Positions 46,137 through 57,430 of a stretch of 64,000 nt of DNA are shown one piece after another. Every line of letters begins with the position of its first letter. The stretch's first letter is position 1. The position numbers and the translations under genes are program-made. The notes under the pieces were generated by a model. The model saw nothing but the letters and a program-made list of their open reading frames with translations. It did not search any database and was not told the origin of the DNA. The DNA is taken from the NCBI GenBank assembly GCA_905147135.1, contig LR990057.1, positions 248,001-312,000 of the forward strand, written 5' to 3'. The stretch is from Blastobasis lacticolella (Eukaryota > Arthropoda > Insecta > Lepidoptera > Blastobasidae).

Positions 46137-49135
46137 ATGAACTCTTATAGTCCCGTAACGAATATCTATCTCTGGCTACTTTCAATTGCAAATCGATAAA
46201 AAGGTTAGTTGAACAGATTCGATTCTTATGCCGTACTATAGATGTCATAGCATTGCAGGAAACCTGGCTGCTGCCTCATGATGTTGGATTCGTAGATGGA
46301 ATAAGTGACGATTTTCAAAGTTTCGCAACATCATCCGTGGATACCTCCGTAGGTATATTAAAAGGGCGTCCTTATGGTGGACTTGCTCTTCTATGGAGAA
46401 AGAACCGTTTCACCCGTGTACTAAAAATTGAATGCACGAGCGATAGAGTTGCGGCCATCAAATTAGAGGTAGAGGACAAGTCGTTCTTGATAATAAATAT
46501 ATACATGCCTTATGATAATGACAGCGACGATAATTTGATCGAGTACACAAGGTGCTTAGCCGAGGTGGCTGCAGTGGTGGCGGATAATGACATCGCTGCA
46601 GTTTATATCCTAGGGGACTACAATGCGCACCCCGGTACCAGATTTTGGAATGAGCTGCAGTCATTTTGTGATGAGAACTCCATGCACATCGTAGATAAAG
46701 AATTACTCCCGAATAACACGTACACGTTTATAAGCGAAATTCGCCATAACAACTGTCGTTGGTTGGATCACTGTGTTTTAACAAAAGCAGCGCGCGACTC
46801 TGTTGTTTCTGTGAAGGTGGATAATAGTGTTTACTGGTCGGATCACCTACCTATCATAGTGACTTGTAAAATTGACGCAGTAGTGAACAAACAGATGCGC
46901 TCTCAGAACCCAGATCCTCTGTATGGTATAAAATGGGGCTATAGAACTGTAAACGAAATTAATGCGTATGGTGAATTGTGTAACGGTGGTTTGAGTAATA
47001 TCAAAGTCCCTGTTCCTAGTATTAACGATAAACATGATTGTGTAAATGCCATAGAACAGCTATATTGTGATATTATAAGCATTTTACAAACCGCTGCAAA
47101 AAATAGTTCAAAATTAAATCATGGTGCACGGAAGAAACGGAGCCCAAAGGTGTTGGGCTGGAATTATCATGTAAAGAAAAGTCATACGGTAGCTCGGATG
47201 TATTATGAAACCTGGAATGTTTGCGGTAGGCCTAGTGACGGTGAAATATACCTAAACATGATTAACAGTCGCAAAAAATTCAAAAACACTTTGAAATGGT
47301 GTCAAAATAACGAGGAACAAATCAAAATGAATATTATAGCTTCACATCAGGCAGATAAAAATTTTACAAAATTCTGGAAAGCAACAAAAAGTTTAGATCA
47401 TAAACAGAGCAAACCGACAAATATCGATAATTTTAGTAATGACAAGCTGATCGCCGACTTATTTTCACACCATTTCAATGTAGAACCACGACCTACAGGC
47501 AGCGTGCTGCGCTCCTGCAACAGTGAAGCATGTACGGAGGATGTCTTACGGTTCAGTCGAGATGATGTTGTTTCAGCCGTACGTCAAATTAAACGGGGTA
47601 AGTCTCCGGGTGTGGACGGGTTAAGTATTGACCACATTATATATGCCGGTGATGAGATATACAGAGTTTTGACTGAGCTGTTCAACCTGTGTATACGAAC
47701 GGGTTATTTACCTGCGTTACTAATGAAAACCGTGGTTGTTCCAGTACCAAAGAACAGGACGGGCGATTTGTCCAGTTCGAATAATTATCGGCCGATTTCT
47801 CTTGGTACTGTAATTAGTAAAATACTGGAAAGACTTATCCATCCTTATCTAAAGCAAAACTTCAGCATAGATGATGCGCAATTTGGTTTTCGTACCGGTC
47901 TCTCAACAGACTCGGCTATATTTAGCTTGAAAAATACTGTAAACTACTACAACAGCAGAGGAACCTCAGTCTACGCTTGCTTTTTAGACCTCAGCCGAGC
48001 TTTCGACTTAGTCAATTACAGCCTGCTATGGGATAAACTAAGGAAGACTACGCTCCCACTACAGATAGTAGAGTTGTTGAGGTTCTGGTATGAGAACCAA
48101 ATAAATAATGTGAGATGGGGCGACTCCAACTCTAGTGATTATAGACTAAAGTGTGGAGTTCGTCAAGGAGGCCTGACTTCCCCGGACCTCTTTAACCTCT
48201 ACGTGAACGGTCTAATTGAGGAGCTGAGGAGCACCAGGATTGGCTGCCACTTTGGTTCCACATGTGTGAACAACCTCAGTTACGCGGACGACATGGTGCT
48301 CCTCAGCCCCTCGTTAAACGGTTTAAGAAAGTTACTGGGTATATGCGAGCGCTATGCCTGTGAGCATGGCTTAGTATATAATACCAAAAAAACCGTTATG
48401 ATGGTGTTCAAGTCTGGTGGAGGTCCGGAGCGGGTCCCGCCGGTGACGCTAGATGGGGCTTTAGTGACTAGGGTGGAGCGATTCCGGTACCTGGGCCACA
48501 TTGTGACGGAGACTCTCCGTGACGACGAGGACATAGAGCGGGAGCGCAGGGCCCTGGCTATACGTTGCAATATGCTCGCGCGTAGGTTTGCGAGGTGCAG
48601 TCAGTCAGTTAAGGTGACGTTGTTTAGGGCATATTGTCTATGCCTCTATACATGTCAGCTTTGGACGAACTTCAGCAAACGCAATCTGCGGACGATTAGA
48701 GTGCAGTATAATGACGCATTCCGCATTCTAATGAAACTACCCAGATTCTGTAGCGCGTCGAGTATGTTTGCCGAGGCCAGGGTTCCCGACTATTTTGCGA
48801 TTATACGCTCACGTGTGGCTGGTTTCTGGAGCCGTATTCGTTCGTCCAAAAACGGTATTTTGATCGCGATGTCCGAGAGTACGAATTGCTCTATTTTTCG
48901 ACATTGGCTTTCCGTACACCATGATTTAAACAAGAAATAATGTTTGTGACTGAATTGGGACCTGTTAGCTTTTCTTGTAAGCTTCAATTATTTTTAAACT
49001 ATTTTTTTTTTTAAGTTGACTTGTCTATTAACTAAAATATTATTTTTATATTTTTGTAATTTTATAATAAGCTATTGCTTGTAATAATTTATATGGGTTC
49101 TAATAGCCTGAAATAAAGATATTATTATTATTCTC
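46137..49135 (+). mobile_element. Near-complete APE-type LINE
   Basis: Contains the endonuclease-reverse transcriptase ORF, a 190-bp AT-rich 3' UTR and the tail aataaagatattattattat ending at about 49132. The tail is directly followed by the 3' end of an R4/Dong-like element in opposite orientation. The clade is uncertain: sequence features (CGVRQGGLTSPDLFNLYVNG) suggest the CR1/L2/Rex1 side of the tree. Confidence 0.8.
46153..48940 (+). CDS. LINE endonuclease-reverse transcriptase
   Basis: Open from 46153 to the stop at 48938-48940 (about 928 codons). N-terminal AP-like endonuclease: VIALQETWLL, GRPYGGLALLWRK, YILGDYNAHPGTRFWNE and a closing WSDHLPI. Reverse transcriptase: KRGKSPGVDGLSIDHIIYAG, NYRPISLGTVISKILERLI, ACFLDLSRAFD, CGVRQGGLTSPDLFNLYVNG and LSYADDMVLLSPS with the catalytic YADD. 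The C-terminal region has YLGHIVTETLRDDEDIERER. The first in-frame ATG is well inside the domain. An ATG at 46137 would give the natural start, but a one-base shift near 46165 separates it from the main frame. The protein would nick DNA and prime cDNA synthesis from its own RNA. Confidence 0.9.
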
Positions 49136-52100
49136 CTTATTTATTTACATTCTTAAGTCTAAATTTTTTACAATATATATGAAAAATAAATATTATAAAA
49201 AACCTAAACCTAGAGTACCACCAGCAGCGGGGCGAGGCCCAAGCTACCGGCGGTTAGGGCTGCAGAGACAGGAACCTCCTGACAATACGCGCCGTCTCCA
49301 AGAGAACTGCTTTCTGAATCTGGCCCTTGACCCAACCATCTAGCGAGAGACTCTTGAGATGTTGGTCGAGGCTCTTCGCTATGAGACCGTTCACTGAAAC
49401 GACTATCGGAACAATGATCGTCGAATCAACATTCCACATGGCGGTCACCTCGTGAGCCAAGTCAAGGTACTTACACTGTTTGTCCTTCTCGGCCTTCACA
49501 AGGTTTCCGTCATGCGGGATGGTGACATCGACGAGCACTGCTCGGCGCTTCGATCGATCTGTGAGCACGATATCAGGTCTATTAGCTACAATAGTCCTGT
49601 CCGTGATCACAGATCGATCCCAATAGAGTGTGGCAAGACCATTTTCAAGAACTGGCGCTGGCACGTATTTATAATATGGCACCTCAGACTCCACAAGACC
49701 ATATTGAAGAGCAAGTTGCTGGTGAATAATCCTGGCTACCAGATTATGTCTGTGCAAGTACTCACCATTAGCAAGACGACCACAACCGGATGTAATATGC
49801 CTGAGTGACTCTCCAGGACAGCGACATGCACGACAGATGTCATCCGTACCATCCTTCAGGATATACCTCCGGTAGTTGTTCGTCATGATAACCTCGTCAG
49901 CAATTGCACAAACAAAACCCTCTGTTTCCCCGAAGAGATCACCGAAGCGTAGCCAGTTCACCGAGGCGAGCAGATCTACATCGGGTCCTGTCAAGGCCCT
50001 GTAGAACCGCCCATGTAGCTCCTTGCTCTTCCATACGTCCTTGCGGTCTATGGTGCTTAGGACCTTTGGTTTGCGCCAGTTCTCGTTTGCCAAGGACAGC
50101 GGGGTAAGGCCTCTGTCTACCGCCACCACAGCACGATGCATCCCACACTCGTTGTTAAGAAAGTAGTCTCTAAGACTGCACACCTCACGATTGTGGAGGG
50201 TCTTGGCGCTTAAGAAGCCACGACCTCCACATTTACGTGGGATGTACAGTCTCATGACAGACGAGCGTGGGTGCAGCATACGGTGTGTAGTGAGCAGAAG
50301 ACGGACCCTTCTATCCAGGGCGTCCAACTCTGTTTGAGTCCACCTTAGTATGCCAAAGGAGTATGTGAGCAGGGGCATCACCCAAGCATTGAAGGAGCGC
50401 ACCTTGTTGCCACCCGACAAAAGACTATTAAGTACTTTTGTTAGGCGACAGAAGAAACGCTCCTTCACTGCCTGTTTTACACCCTCGTCCACGATACCCA
50501 AAGACTGTGACATACCAAGGTATTTGTAATTTTCGGCTTCAGAGAGAGATCTGAAAGACATTGTCTCAGAAAGTTGCAAATTTGTTGTATTTGCAACTTT
50601 CCCCCGCTGCACATGCATGACCGCACACTTATCTGCACCAAACTCCATTCTGATGGCATTACTAAAAATTTCGGTTATTTTCAATAACTCCATCAGATCC
50701 TGGCGTTTTGGTGCAAACAACTTGAGGTCATCCATGTACAGCAGATGTGAGATGACCTCGCCCTCTCTTCGAAGCCGGCAGCCCAGCTCTGAATGCTTAA
50801 GCAATGTGCTAAGCGGATTCAAAGCTAAGCAAAACCACAGTGGACTCAAACTGTCGCCCTGAAAAATTCCTCTCTCTATCCTTATAAAGTCCTGGGGAGG
50901 AGAATGGTCAATTCCGCCCACTGGTTGACTAAGGACTGTGATCCACTGCCTCATACATGCATCTAAGAATGATCTTAAAGTTGCATTGATCTTATACAAC
51001 TCCAAGACCCGTCTCAGCCATGAGTGAGGCACCGAATCATAGGCCTTCTTATAGTCGATCCAGGCAGCCGAGAGGGACCCCCTGCTACGCCGGACTTGTT
51101 GGCATATGGTCATGTCTATGAGGAGGAGCTCTTTAGTACCACGAGACCCAACCCTACATCCATTTTGTGACATTGCTAAAATATTATTTTCAATAATGTG
51201 GTTATTAATTTTCTTTCTCAAAATGGATGTAAGGAGCTTGTATAGCGTAGGCAAGCACGTGATGGGTCTATAGTTTTTCGCTTCTGTGGTACTACCAGAC
51301 TTATAGAGCAGAAAGGTAATACCGGTTGTAAATAAAGTTGGTAGGGAACCATGCTCAAGGGCTTCTTGAAATTGTATTGCCAAGCGTTCATGTGAGCATC
51401 GAAACCATTTTATCCAGAAGTTGTGCAATCCATCCGGCCCAGGACATTTCCAATTCTGAGCCGTATCGATCGCACAACTTACATCCTCTGGGCAGATGGA
51501 AACCGCTGCCATAGGCTCGATGATCTCACATTCGCGCTTGACAACATTCATCCAGTCGCCCTCCGAGTGTTCGACAGGAACCGACCAAATACTACGCCAA
51601 AAATTATTTGAGGCAGAAGCATCGGGCAGGCTCCCGTCGGAACCACTTTGATTGGTTCCCTCCCACTTGCGGTATACCTTTCTCTGGTCACTTTGAAAGA
51701 GACGATTGAGCCGGAATCGATCCACACGCTCTCTGTAGCGACGAATGCGATTTGCCCACGCACAAACTTTCTGCTTCAAAAAATCGATGCGCTCTGTAGC
51801 ACAGACCATATAGTCGCGTGAACTGATTCCAGTCCCAGCGAAGGCCTGGTCAACAAAGCGCATGACTCGAGGACGATTGTTGCCCTCTTTGAAGCAGATA
51901 AGCTTCGCAATGAGAGTCCTAGACGTGTTGATACGCCGCTCGATCCGCTTTTGCCATGCAGGTGCCCCGGCGACCCGCGGAGCTCGGTCAGCGTCCGAAA
52001 ACTTGACGCGAGCAACGCGGCACGCCGTGATAGCACCACAATACATGATCGAGTGCGTATCAACTAAATTATCACTAGCCCGTATGTATGAGTCTAGCAA

Positions 52101-52940
52101 TACGTTTATGGCTCCCATTAACGCAAGGTTGCGTCTATTAGTGGGCAAACGAGGCAATCGTGGCCTAGAGTTGGGTGCGAAGCGATACCGTGCAATCGTC
52201 TCCTCCAAAGTCCTCCTCACATACTCATTGGTTTCAGTGCTTACGCTACTCACGTTCGTACAGTCCTCTACGCCGACAGTGGCATCAGTCCGCGGTACCC
52301 GCGGTGCCGGGCTAGGTGGTGACACCTGAGGCGGTGACGTAGCTGGCAGACTCATGGTCGAAATGGGAACTGCACGAACTGGTAGCGATTCCAAGCGCAG
52401 CCGATCAAGTACAGAGTCATCCAACCGTTTTAGACGTTGGATGGCCCGCACCTGATCTGATAGTCTTTGAGCGGTCACATCGATGGCTGGTTCAAGCACC
52501 TGAAACAGAGGCAACATCCGGTCACGGTACGCAGACAGGTTAGTTCCCCCCTCTGTAGCCCCATAATAGGCTCGCATGACATTTTCATTTATGGACTGTG
52601 TCCATCGCATGCGACGCACTACACCACCGGTAGCGGGGGCGATTGGCGGGGCAGGTCGCCCCGTAGGCCCCAAGCGTGCCGGCAGTGGTCTTCCACGTCG
52701 CGCAGGTGGTGGCGGCGGCGCAGCAGACAACCCGCGCTCGTCGCTCGACTCGCTGGTATCGGACGCGGTGGTAAATTCATCGTTCGATGACGATGGCGAG
52801 GAGCTGACGGGAGCGGGCGTAGGTGGTGGTTGTGCGTTCACTGTTTGGTTTTTCCGCTTGCTCCTCGTTATCATTTTTCTAGTTTTGATGTGTTTTGTAG
52901 CATTATTGGTTATAATATAGTCGTATGTCAAATGTCAAAA
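49136..52940 (-). mobile_element. Full-length R4/Dong-like LINE (RLE type)
   Basis: One long minus-strand ORF, a 3' UTR of about 110 bp (49144-49253), and a junction with (ATT)n at about 49123-49135. Insertion beside a (TAA)n tract is the known habit of Dong-type elements. The 5' boundary to the right of 52931 is not certain, and no target duplication was found. Confidence 0.8.
49254..52874 (-). CDS. R4/Dong-like LINE polyprotein: reverse transcriptase plus restriction-like endonuclease
   Basis: About 1206 codons from ATG at 52874 (MITRSKRKNQ), the first ATG of an open stretch that begins at 52931. A low-complexity Pro/Ser-rich N-terminus is followed by RRMRWTQSINENVMRAYYGA, a Myb-like DNA-binding start. 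Reverse transcriptase: NWKCPGPDGLHNFWIKWF, NYRPITCLPTLYKLLTSIL, AAWIDYKKAYDSVPHSWL, GIFQGDSLSPLWFCLALNPL and LLYMDDLKLFA with YMDD. C-terminus: CCHC knuckle CRACRCPGESLRHITSGC, then RHNLVARIIHQQLALQ, and the endonuclease core NRPDIVLTDRSKRRAVLVDV. No APE domain is present. The uninterrupted frame means the copy could still be active. Confidence 0.88.
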   Translation of the reverse strand: MITRSKRKNQTVNAQPPPTPAPVSSSPSSSNDEFTTASDTSESSDERGLSAAPPPPPARRGRPLPARLGPTGRPAPPIAPATGGVVRRMRWTQSINENVMRAYYGATEGGTNLSAYRDRMLPLFQVLEPAIDVTAQRLSDQVRAIQRLKRLDDSVLDRLRLESLPVRAVPISTMSLPATSPPQVSPPSPAPRVPRTDATVGVEDCTNVSSVSTETNEYVRRTLEETIARYRFAPNSRPRLPRLPTNRRNLALMGAINVLLDSYIRASDNLVDTHSIMYCGAITACRVARVKFSDADRAPRVAGAPAWQKRIERRINTSRTLIAKLICFKEGNNRPRVMRFVDQAFAGTGISSRDYMVCATERIDFLKQKVCAWANRIRRYRERVDRFRLNRLFQSDQRKVYRKWEGTNQSGSDGSLPDASASNNFWRSIWSVPVEHSEGDWMNVVKRECEIIEPMAAVSICPEDVSCAIDTAQNWKCPGPDGLHNFWIKWFRCSHERLAIQFQEALEHGSLPTLFTTGITFLLYKSGSTTEAKNYRPITCLPTLYKLLTSILRKKINNHIIENNILAMSQNGCRVGSRGTKELLLIDMTICQQVRRSRGSLSAAWIDYKKAYDSVPHSWLRRVLELYKINATLRSFLDACMRQWITVLSQPVGGIDHSPPQDFIRIERGIFQGDSLSPLWFCLALNPLSTLLKHSELGCRLRREGEVISHLLYMDDLKLFAPKRQDLMELLKITEIFSNAIRMEFGADKCAVMHVQRGKVANTTNLQLSETMSFRSLSEAENYKYLGMSQSLGIVDEGVKQAVKERFFCRLTKVLNSLLSGGNKVRSFNAWVMPLLTYSFGILRWTQTELDALDRRVRLLLTTHRMLHPRSSVMRLYIPRKCGGRGFLSAKTLHNREVCSLRDYFLNNECGMHRAVVAVDRGLTPLSLANENWRKPKVLSTIDRKDVWKSKELHGRFYRALTGPDVDLLASVNWLRFGDLFGETEGFVCAIADEVIMTNNYRRYILKDGTDDICRACRCPGESLRHITSGCGRLANGEYLHRHNLVARIIHQQLALQYGLVESEVPYYKYVPAPVLENGLATLYWDRSVITDRTIVANRPDIVLTDRSKRRAVLVDVTIPHDGNLVKAEKDKQCKYLDLAHEVTAMWNVDSTIIVPIVVSVNGLIAKSLDQHLKSLSLDGWVKGQIQKAVLLETARIVRRFLSLQP

Positions 52941-53067
52941 TTGCAGGCAAATAATAAAAATGTAAATGTAAGTCGAAACTTTGTTATAAATGTTCTTTGT
53001 TCTATTGCGATATGGTACTGAATCACTGAACTTTAAATAATGATGTATATGAGAAAATCCAGACGAC

Positions 53068-53340
53068 CTGAGTGGTTCAATGGTCAACATGCCGGTCTGC
53101 CACGCAAGAGGTCCCGGGTTCGATTCCCGGCCGGGCAGAAATTGAAATGATGAATTTTAATTTCTGTTACGGGTCTGGGTGTTCTATGTATAACAAGTAT
53201 GTATTTAAAAGTATATAAGTAGTATATCAGTTATCGAGCACCCATAGTACAAGCTTTGCTTAGTTTGGGGCTAGATGGCGCTGTGTGAATTTGTCCACGG
53301 ATATTTATTTTGGATTTATTTATATACACGTAAATAATAC
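53068..53340 (+). mobile_element. tRNA-Gly-derived SINE
   Basis: The head gtggttcaatggtcaaca ... ccggtctgccacgcaagagg ... tcccgggttcgattcccgg follows tRNA-Gly(GCC), including the anticodon region ctgccac and a perfect T-arm with B box. The acceptor stem does not pair. The body contains gagcacccatagtacaagct then ttgcttagtttggggctaga, and an AT-rich tail follows. This is the structure of lepidopteran tRNA-derived SINEs. Confidence 0.8.
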
Positions 53341-53385
53341 ACAAAATAAAACTGATTTCAAAATGACGAGTTGATGTGACAGCCT

Positions 53386-53406
53386 TATTATTATTATTAT
53401 TATTAT
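53386..53406 (+). repeat. (TTA)n microsatellite
   Basis: Seven ttA units between the SINE and a small foldback. Confidence 0.9.
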
Positions 53407-53513
53407 AGTAGGATCTAAACAGAATTGCTTTCCGTTTGAACGAGACAAGCTTATGTGACACGTATAGCGCTGTCTCGTTCTAAGCAGGGCCGTTCTGTTT
53501 AGATCCTGCTATA
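53404..53513. mobile_element. Foldback element, ~110 bp
   Basis: tatagtaggatctaaacaga at 53404-53423 pairs with tctgtttagatcctgctata at 53494-53513, and an inner pair gaacgagac/gtctcgttc lies at 53438-53446 and 53471-53479. Confidence 0.7.
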
Positions 53514-53570
53514 AGAGTTCATGGTAAGGCTCCTGGTCTCAAAGCCCCTTCGTGAGGAACGCGCGTCCTG

Positions 53571-53770
53571 CGGCCCGACTCTCGCGCTGTGACATCTCAA
53601 ATTCGAAACTAGCTATTTTTTTTTATAAAACGGCCCTTAAATTGATCTTTGACAATATACGACTGTCCAAGATAGTTGAGAAAATACTTTTAGGCATTAT
53701 TAACGGAGATATGTGACTAGAAAAAATGACGAATTCGAGATGTCACAGCGGGAGAATTAGGCCCCTGTGC
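53571..53770. mobile_element. MITE-like inverted repeat, ~200 bp
   Basis: ggcccgactctcgcgctgtg then acatctcaaattcg near 53572-53606 pairs with cgaattcgagatgtcacagc then gggagaattaggcc near 53728-53763. Confidence 0.6.
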
Positions 53771-54702
53771 TCTTGTGCAGGTCTATTTTATATCTAGAAG
53801 TGTCTAAAATCATAGGATGATGATGAAAAAGCAAAACATGTGTTTTAGAATTGGGGACTGGGTTGACTTGGGAAAATTACAAGATTAAGCGAAATCAACA
53901 AGTAACCAAAATTTTGAATAATGAAGACTGATCTGCCAAATGCTGGATCAAGGTCACATCTCAGTACAGCACAACCGGGACTTGATGATTAACTGAAACT
54001 GTTTCACGTGAAACTGGATTTTCTCCAAACTGCTGAACTGATTTTAATGGAACAAAGCTAAGAACAACCGCATCGAAATCGGTCCATTCGTTCGGGAGCT
54101 CGATGGCAAAGACAGATCCACACTATAAAAATAATCATCTTGGCGTTAGTTAAATTAAATTAAATATCATTTATTTCAAGTTTCCCAGACTCATATTCTC
54201 ATAACATTTCATTAATAATTATAGTTTATAATAATAAATATGTCGAGACAAGACTGGAGAAGACTCGCCCATGAGCGAGTAATGGCCATCAGAACGTATT
54301 TATCAGGATTTCGTAGCAATAGAAGGGTATCTATAATGTTTCAAGAATGTATTGTCAAATTAAAGCCACATTTACGAGTTTACAATTGTAGCCGAATTCC
54401 GCGGGTTATTTATAAAACCCTCCACCACCCATGGCCAATCTCATCAGGCCGATCCGCGGAAGATGTGCCGGGGCTCTTGCTAGTTGCCACGTACGCACAG
54501 CTTGACTCCCTACACATTGTTAACAGTACACTCACATCCTGCACTCACGTTTATATTTTCTGGAGCTATAACGCATCTCTTTAACGCATCAGGATCTACG
54601 CTTCTTCGCTCTTGAATGGTTTCTAGTTCTTGGTCCCAATATCCTTGCGGCTGCCGTCACCGCCATGCTGCTTGTGACGTTGTCATTATAGTTGCAAGCC
54701 AC
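53771..54702. other. Sequence without recognised genes
   Basis: A retroposon-like tail (cgaaatcggtccattcgttc, then ggagctcgatggcaaag) lies near 54069-54110. The open frame at 54240-54584 shows no known domain. Confidence 0.3.
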
Positions 54703-54734
54703 CATAGCCTCCTTCAAAGATGAAGGAGGCTATG
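54703..54734. repeat. Perfect 14-bp-arm hairpin
   Basis: catagcctccttca (54703-54716), loop aaga, then tgaaggaggctatg (54721-54734). The short word aagccacc flanks both sides. Confidence 0.85.
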
Positions 54735-54959
54735 AAGCCACCCGTCAGGTGGCTCACCAATCGACATCCAGGCCAAAGAGATGGACTAAGAGACTCATGA
54801 TCATCTCCGACAAATACATTTCATCTTCAGCATTACAACGTCACTTTAGAATTAATTCATGTCATAATCATAAAACAGAAATAAACATAGGTATTTATGT
54901 CAGATAAACTTATACAAATGTCAGCCTTTAAATAATATGTATTGCATGTCAAAATATGT

Positions 54960-55130
54960 TAACGTCCCGGTTATGTTTTTGCGCACGAGGCCCGGGCCAA
55001 CTAATGTAAGTACATAACGCAGAAAAGAGTCGTTGGTACATGGCCACAGCAAGATTCCAACCCGGTATCTCTTGCTTACGAGTCGGATACTATATCCGCT
55101 CAGCCTCGGATGCTCCAGATAGATCCACAC
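54960..55130 (-). mobile_element. tRNA-derived SINE, antisense, most complete copy
   Basis: On the minus strand: gaggctgagcggatatagta (A box), tccgactcgtaagcaagaga and taccgggttggaatcttgct (decayed B box), then the ggccatgtaccaacgactct body shared with 2220-2500. Confidence 0.55.
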
Positions 55131-56341
55131 TATCTTATAATAAAGTTCGTGCCAAATATATTGGCAATCGCGGACATTGATCTCTCGGTAAGAACGATCT
55201 GCAAGTTACTAGTCAAAGCGATAGCCGTAACGCTTTTACATTTTAACGACACAAAAGTTTATAGTTTTCTTGTATTTTTCATGAATTAAAGCCAGAAGTT
55301 GACCGAGATATCAAGGCACATTATTGCCAATACCTATAGAGCAGCAGGCTGATTACACAACTCTGTTGCCGATTATTCTCGCGCAGTTGCAAGCAAAATG
55401 GTTGAAATTGTTACTTTTGCGATAACGTACCTATCTTCGATTTGACGGGTTCAGTCGCTAACAAAGTTCCATTGCAATAGCAATCGGAATTTGACATATC
55501 GATAAAATTTATTCGTATAAAAATGCGATTATATACATTATATCTATCGGCGCCCTTTAGTCTAGATAGTCGACATCATTATAACTGGATCTATCATAAT
55601 CATTTTAACATCAGGCCCGACTTTTCCATCGCGGCGCATGAGGGCCCGACGTCCACTACGACACAAACTCACAACGACTTTAGTTTAAAGGCCAAGGTAT
55701 TGGTATTCGTGACTTATATAGCAATTCCTTGTGGGTGCTTGGTTTCTGGTGTTAATCAAAACAAAAACATCACAGCGCACAATAATGCGTGCGCGCGTTG
55801 CCATTGTTAACTAACCACCGACCACAAAGCAAAACAAGGACCAGCTAAAGAGTATCTATCCGATAGATATCTTATAACGACCAATAACTCGATGCGCTGT
55901 CACGGCCATTCTGATAATACGACCGTCCTCGGGCGTTAAGTTGTTCTAACAGCTTCACCGCTAGTGATCCGCTCGATCATCCTGACAATCAAGATTTGTT
56001 ACTATGATTGCCACCTATTTCTCAAATGAACTCAAGAGTACAACATTCCACCATTGACTCGAGCCCGACATATAGAACTGCAAACTAAACCTAATTTGTA
56101 GTTACCCAACAACAACGTCTAAGTAACGCACAAGGCCCGATCATGTGCGTCCAATGAAACAGCCCCATAGTGTAGGTACAATGTACATCCATGTTAATCT
56201 ACTTCGCCGTCGTGAACATCGTGACCATGTAACAAGCAACTCTAGGTCAACCTTAAACGTACCAAAGTCATCATCTGCGCCTGATCTTTGGTTCTTTTAA
56301 ACCAACCCGCACATACCCGTTATGGCTCACATGAACAACTA
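55131..56341. other. Sequence without recognised features
   Basis: No gene or classified repeat. The 95-codon frame at 55523-55810 has no recognisable domain. Confidence 0.3.
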
Positions 56342-57430
56342 GTTCTAGTCATTGAATCCTTCAAACCAAACCCCGCAACAGGGCAGGATCTGGATATCAA
56401 CGGCACAGACCAGGATACACAAACATAATTATATCTACCATCTGGTTCTGACTACTGACTCCTCTCCCAACTCCCGCACAGAGTATGGTCCATATGACAG
56501 CATCAGGTGTCCAGAATAAACATAAACACACATACACTATCTGGTTCTAATTACTGACTCCTATACCAACTCCCGCACAGAGTACGGATCGGATGGCAGC
56601 GTCAGGTGTCCAGGATAGAGTACCAACATACCAACTAATACAACGTCTGTGTATTGTCTTACAGGACCATTATTCTGTCCAACTTAACTACATCGTATTA
56701 TGAAACTTCGTACACAATATCCATTTCTACACAGTGGATATCTTTATCACTGTTATGATCATTAAGCACCTCCAACCCTAGGTGCAACTATATGTACAAT
56801 AGCGTTATGAACAGGGCAGAATCCGGATATCAGCGTCTAAGAACCAGGGTACACATAAACATCAGCTAGTTCTTTCCCTTGAATCCTTCAAACCAAACCC
56901 CGCAACAGGGCAGGATCCGGATATCAGCGGCTAAGAACCAGGGCACACATAAACATCAGCTAGTTCTATCCGTTGAATCCTTCAAACCAAACCCCGCAAC
57001 AGGGCAGGATCTGGATATCAACGGCACAGACCAGGATACACAAACATAATTATATCTACCATCTGGTTCTGACTACTGACTCCTCTCCCAACTCCCGCAC
57101 AGAGTATGGTCCATATGACAGCATCAGGTGTCCAGAATAAACATAAACACACATACACTATCTGGTTCTAATTACTGACTCCTATACCAACTCCCGCACA
57201 GAGTACGGATCGGATGGCAGCGTCAGGTGTCCAGGATAGAGTACCAACATACCAACTAATACAACGTCTGTGTATTGTCTTACAGGACCATTATTCTGTC
57301 CAACTTAACTACATCGTATTATGAAACTTCGTACACAATATCCATTTCTACACAGTGGATATCTTTATCACTGTTATGATCATTAAGCACCTCCAACCCT
57401 AGGTGCAACTATATGTACAATAGCGTTATG
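56342..57430 (+). repeat. Direct duplication, 621-bp period, with nested 95-bp repeats
   Basis: 56342-56806 recurs at 56963-57427 almost unchanged. Between them (56808-56962) two shorter units of about 95 bp repeat the start of the long unit (aacagggcaggatccggata, then tcagcggctaagaaccaggg). The word caacagggcaggatc(t/c)ggatat therefore occurs four times. The block is non-coding and may be part of an unclassified element or a satellite seed. Confidence 0.85.

Noticed and set aside
53075..53145. Possible functional tRNA-Gly gene
   Set aside because: T arm and anticodon loop are good, but the acceptor ends do not pair and a SINE body with AT-rich tail follows.
55523..55810. 95-codon frame as a host gene
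   Set aside because: No domain, no splice context and no start context; likely chance.
56342..57430. CRISPR-like array
   Set aside because: Repeats are long, few and not separated by unique spacers, and the genome is eukaryotic.
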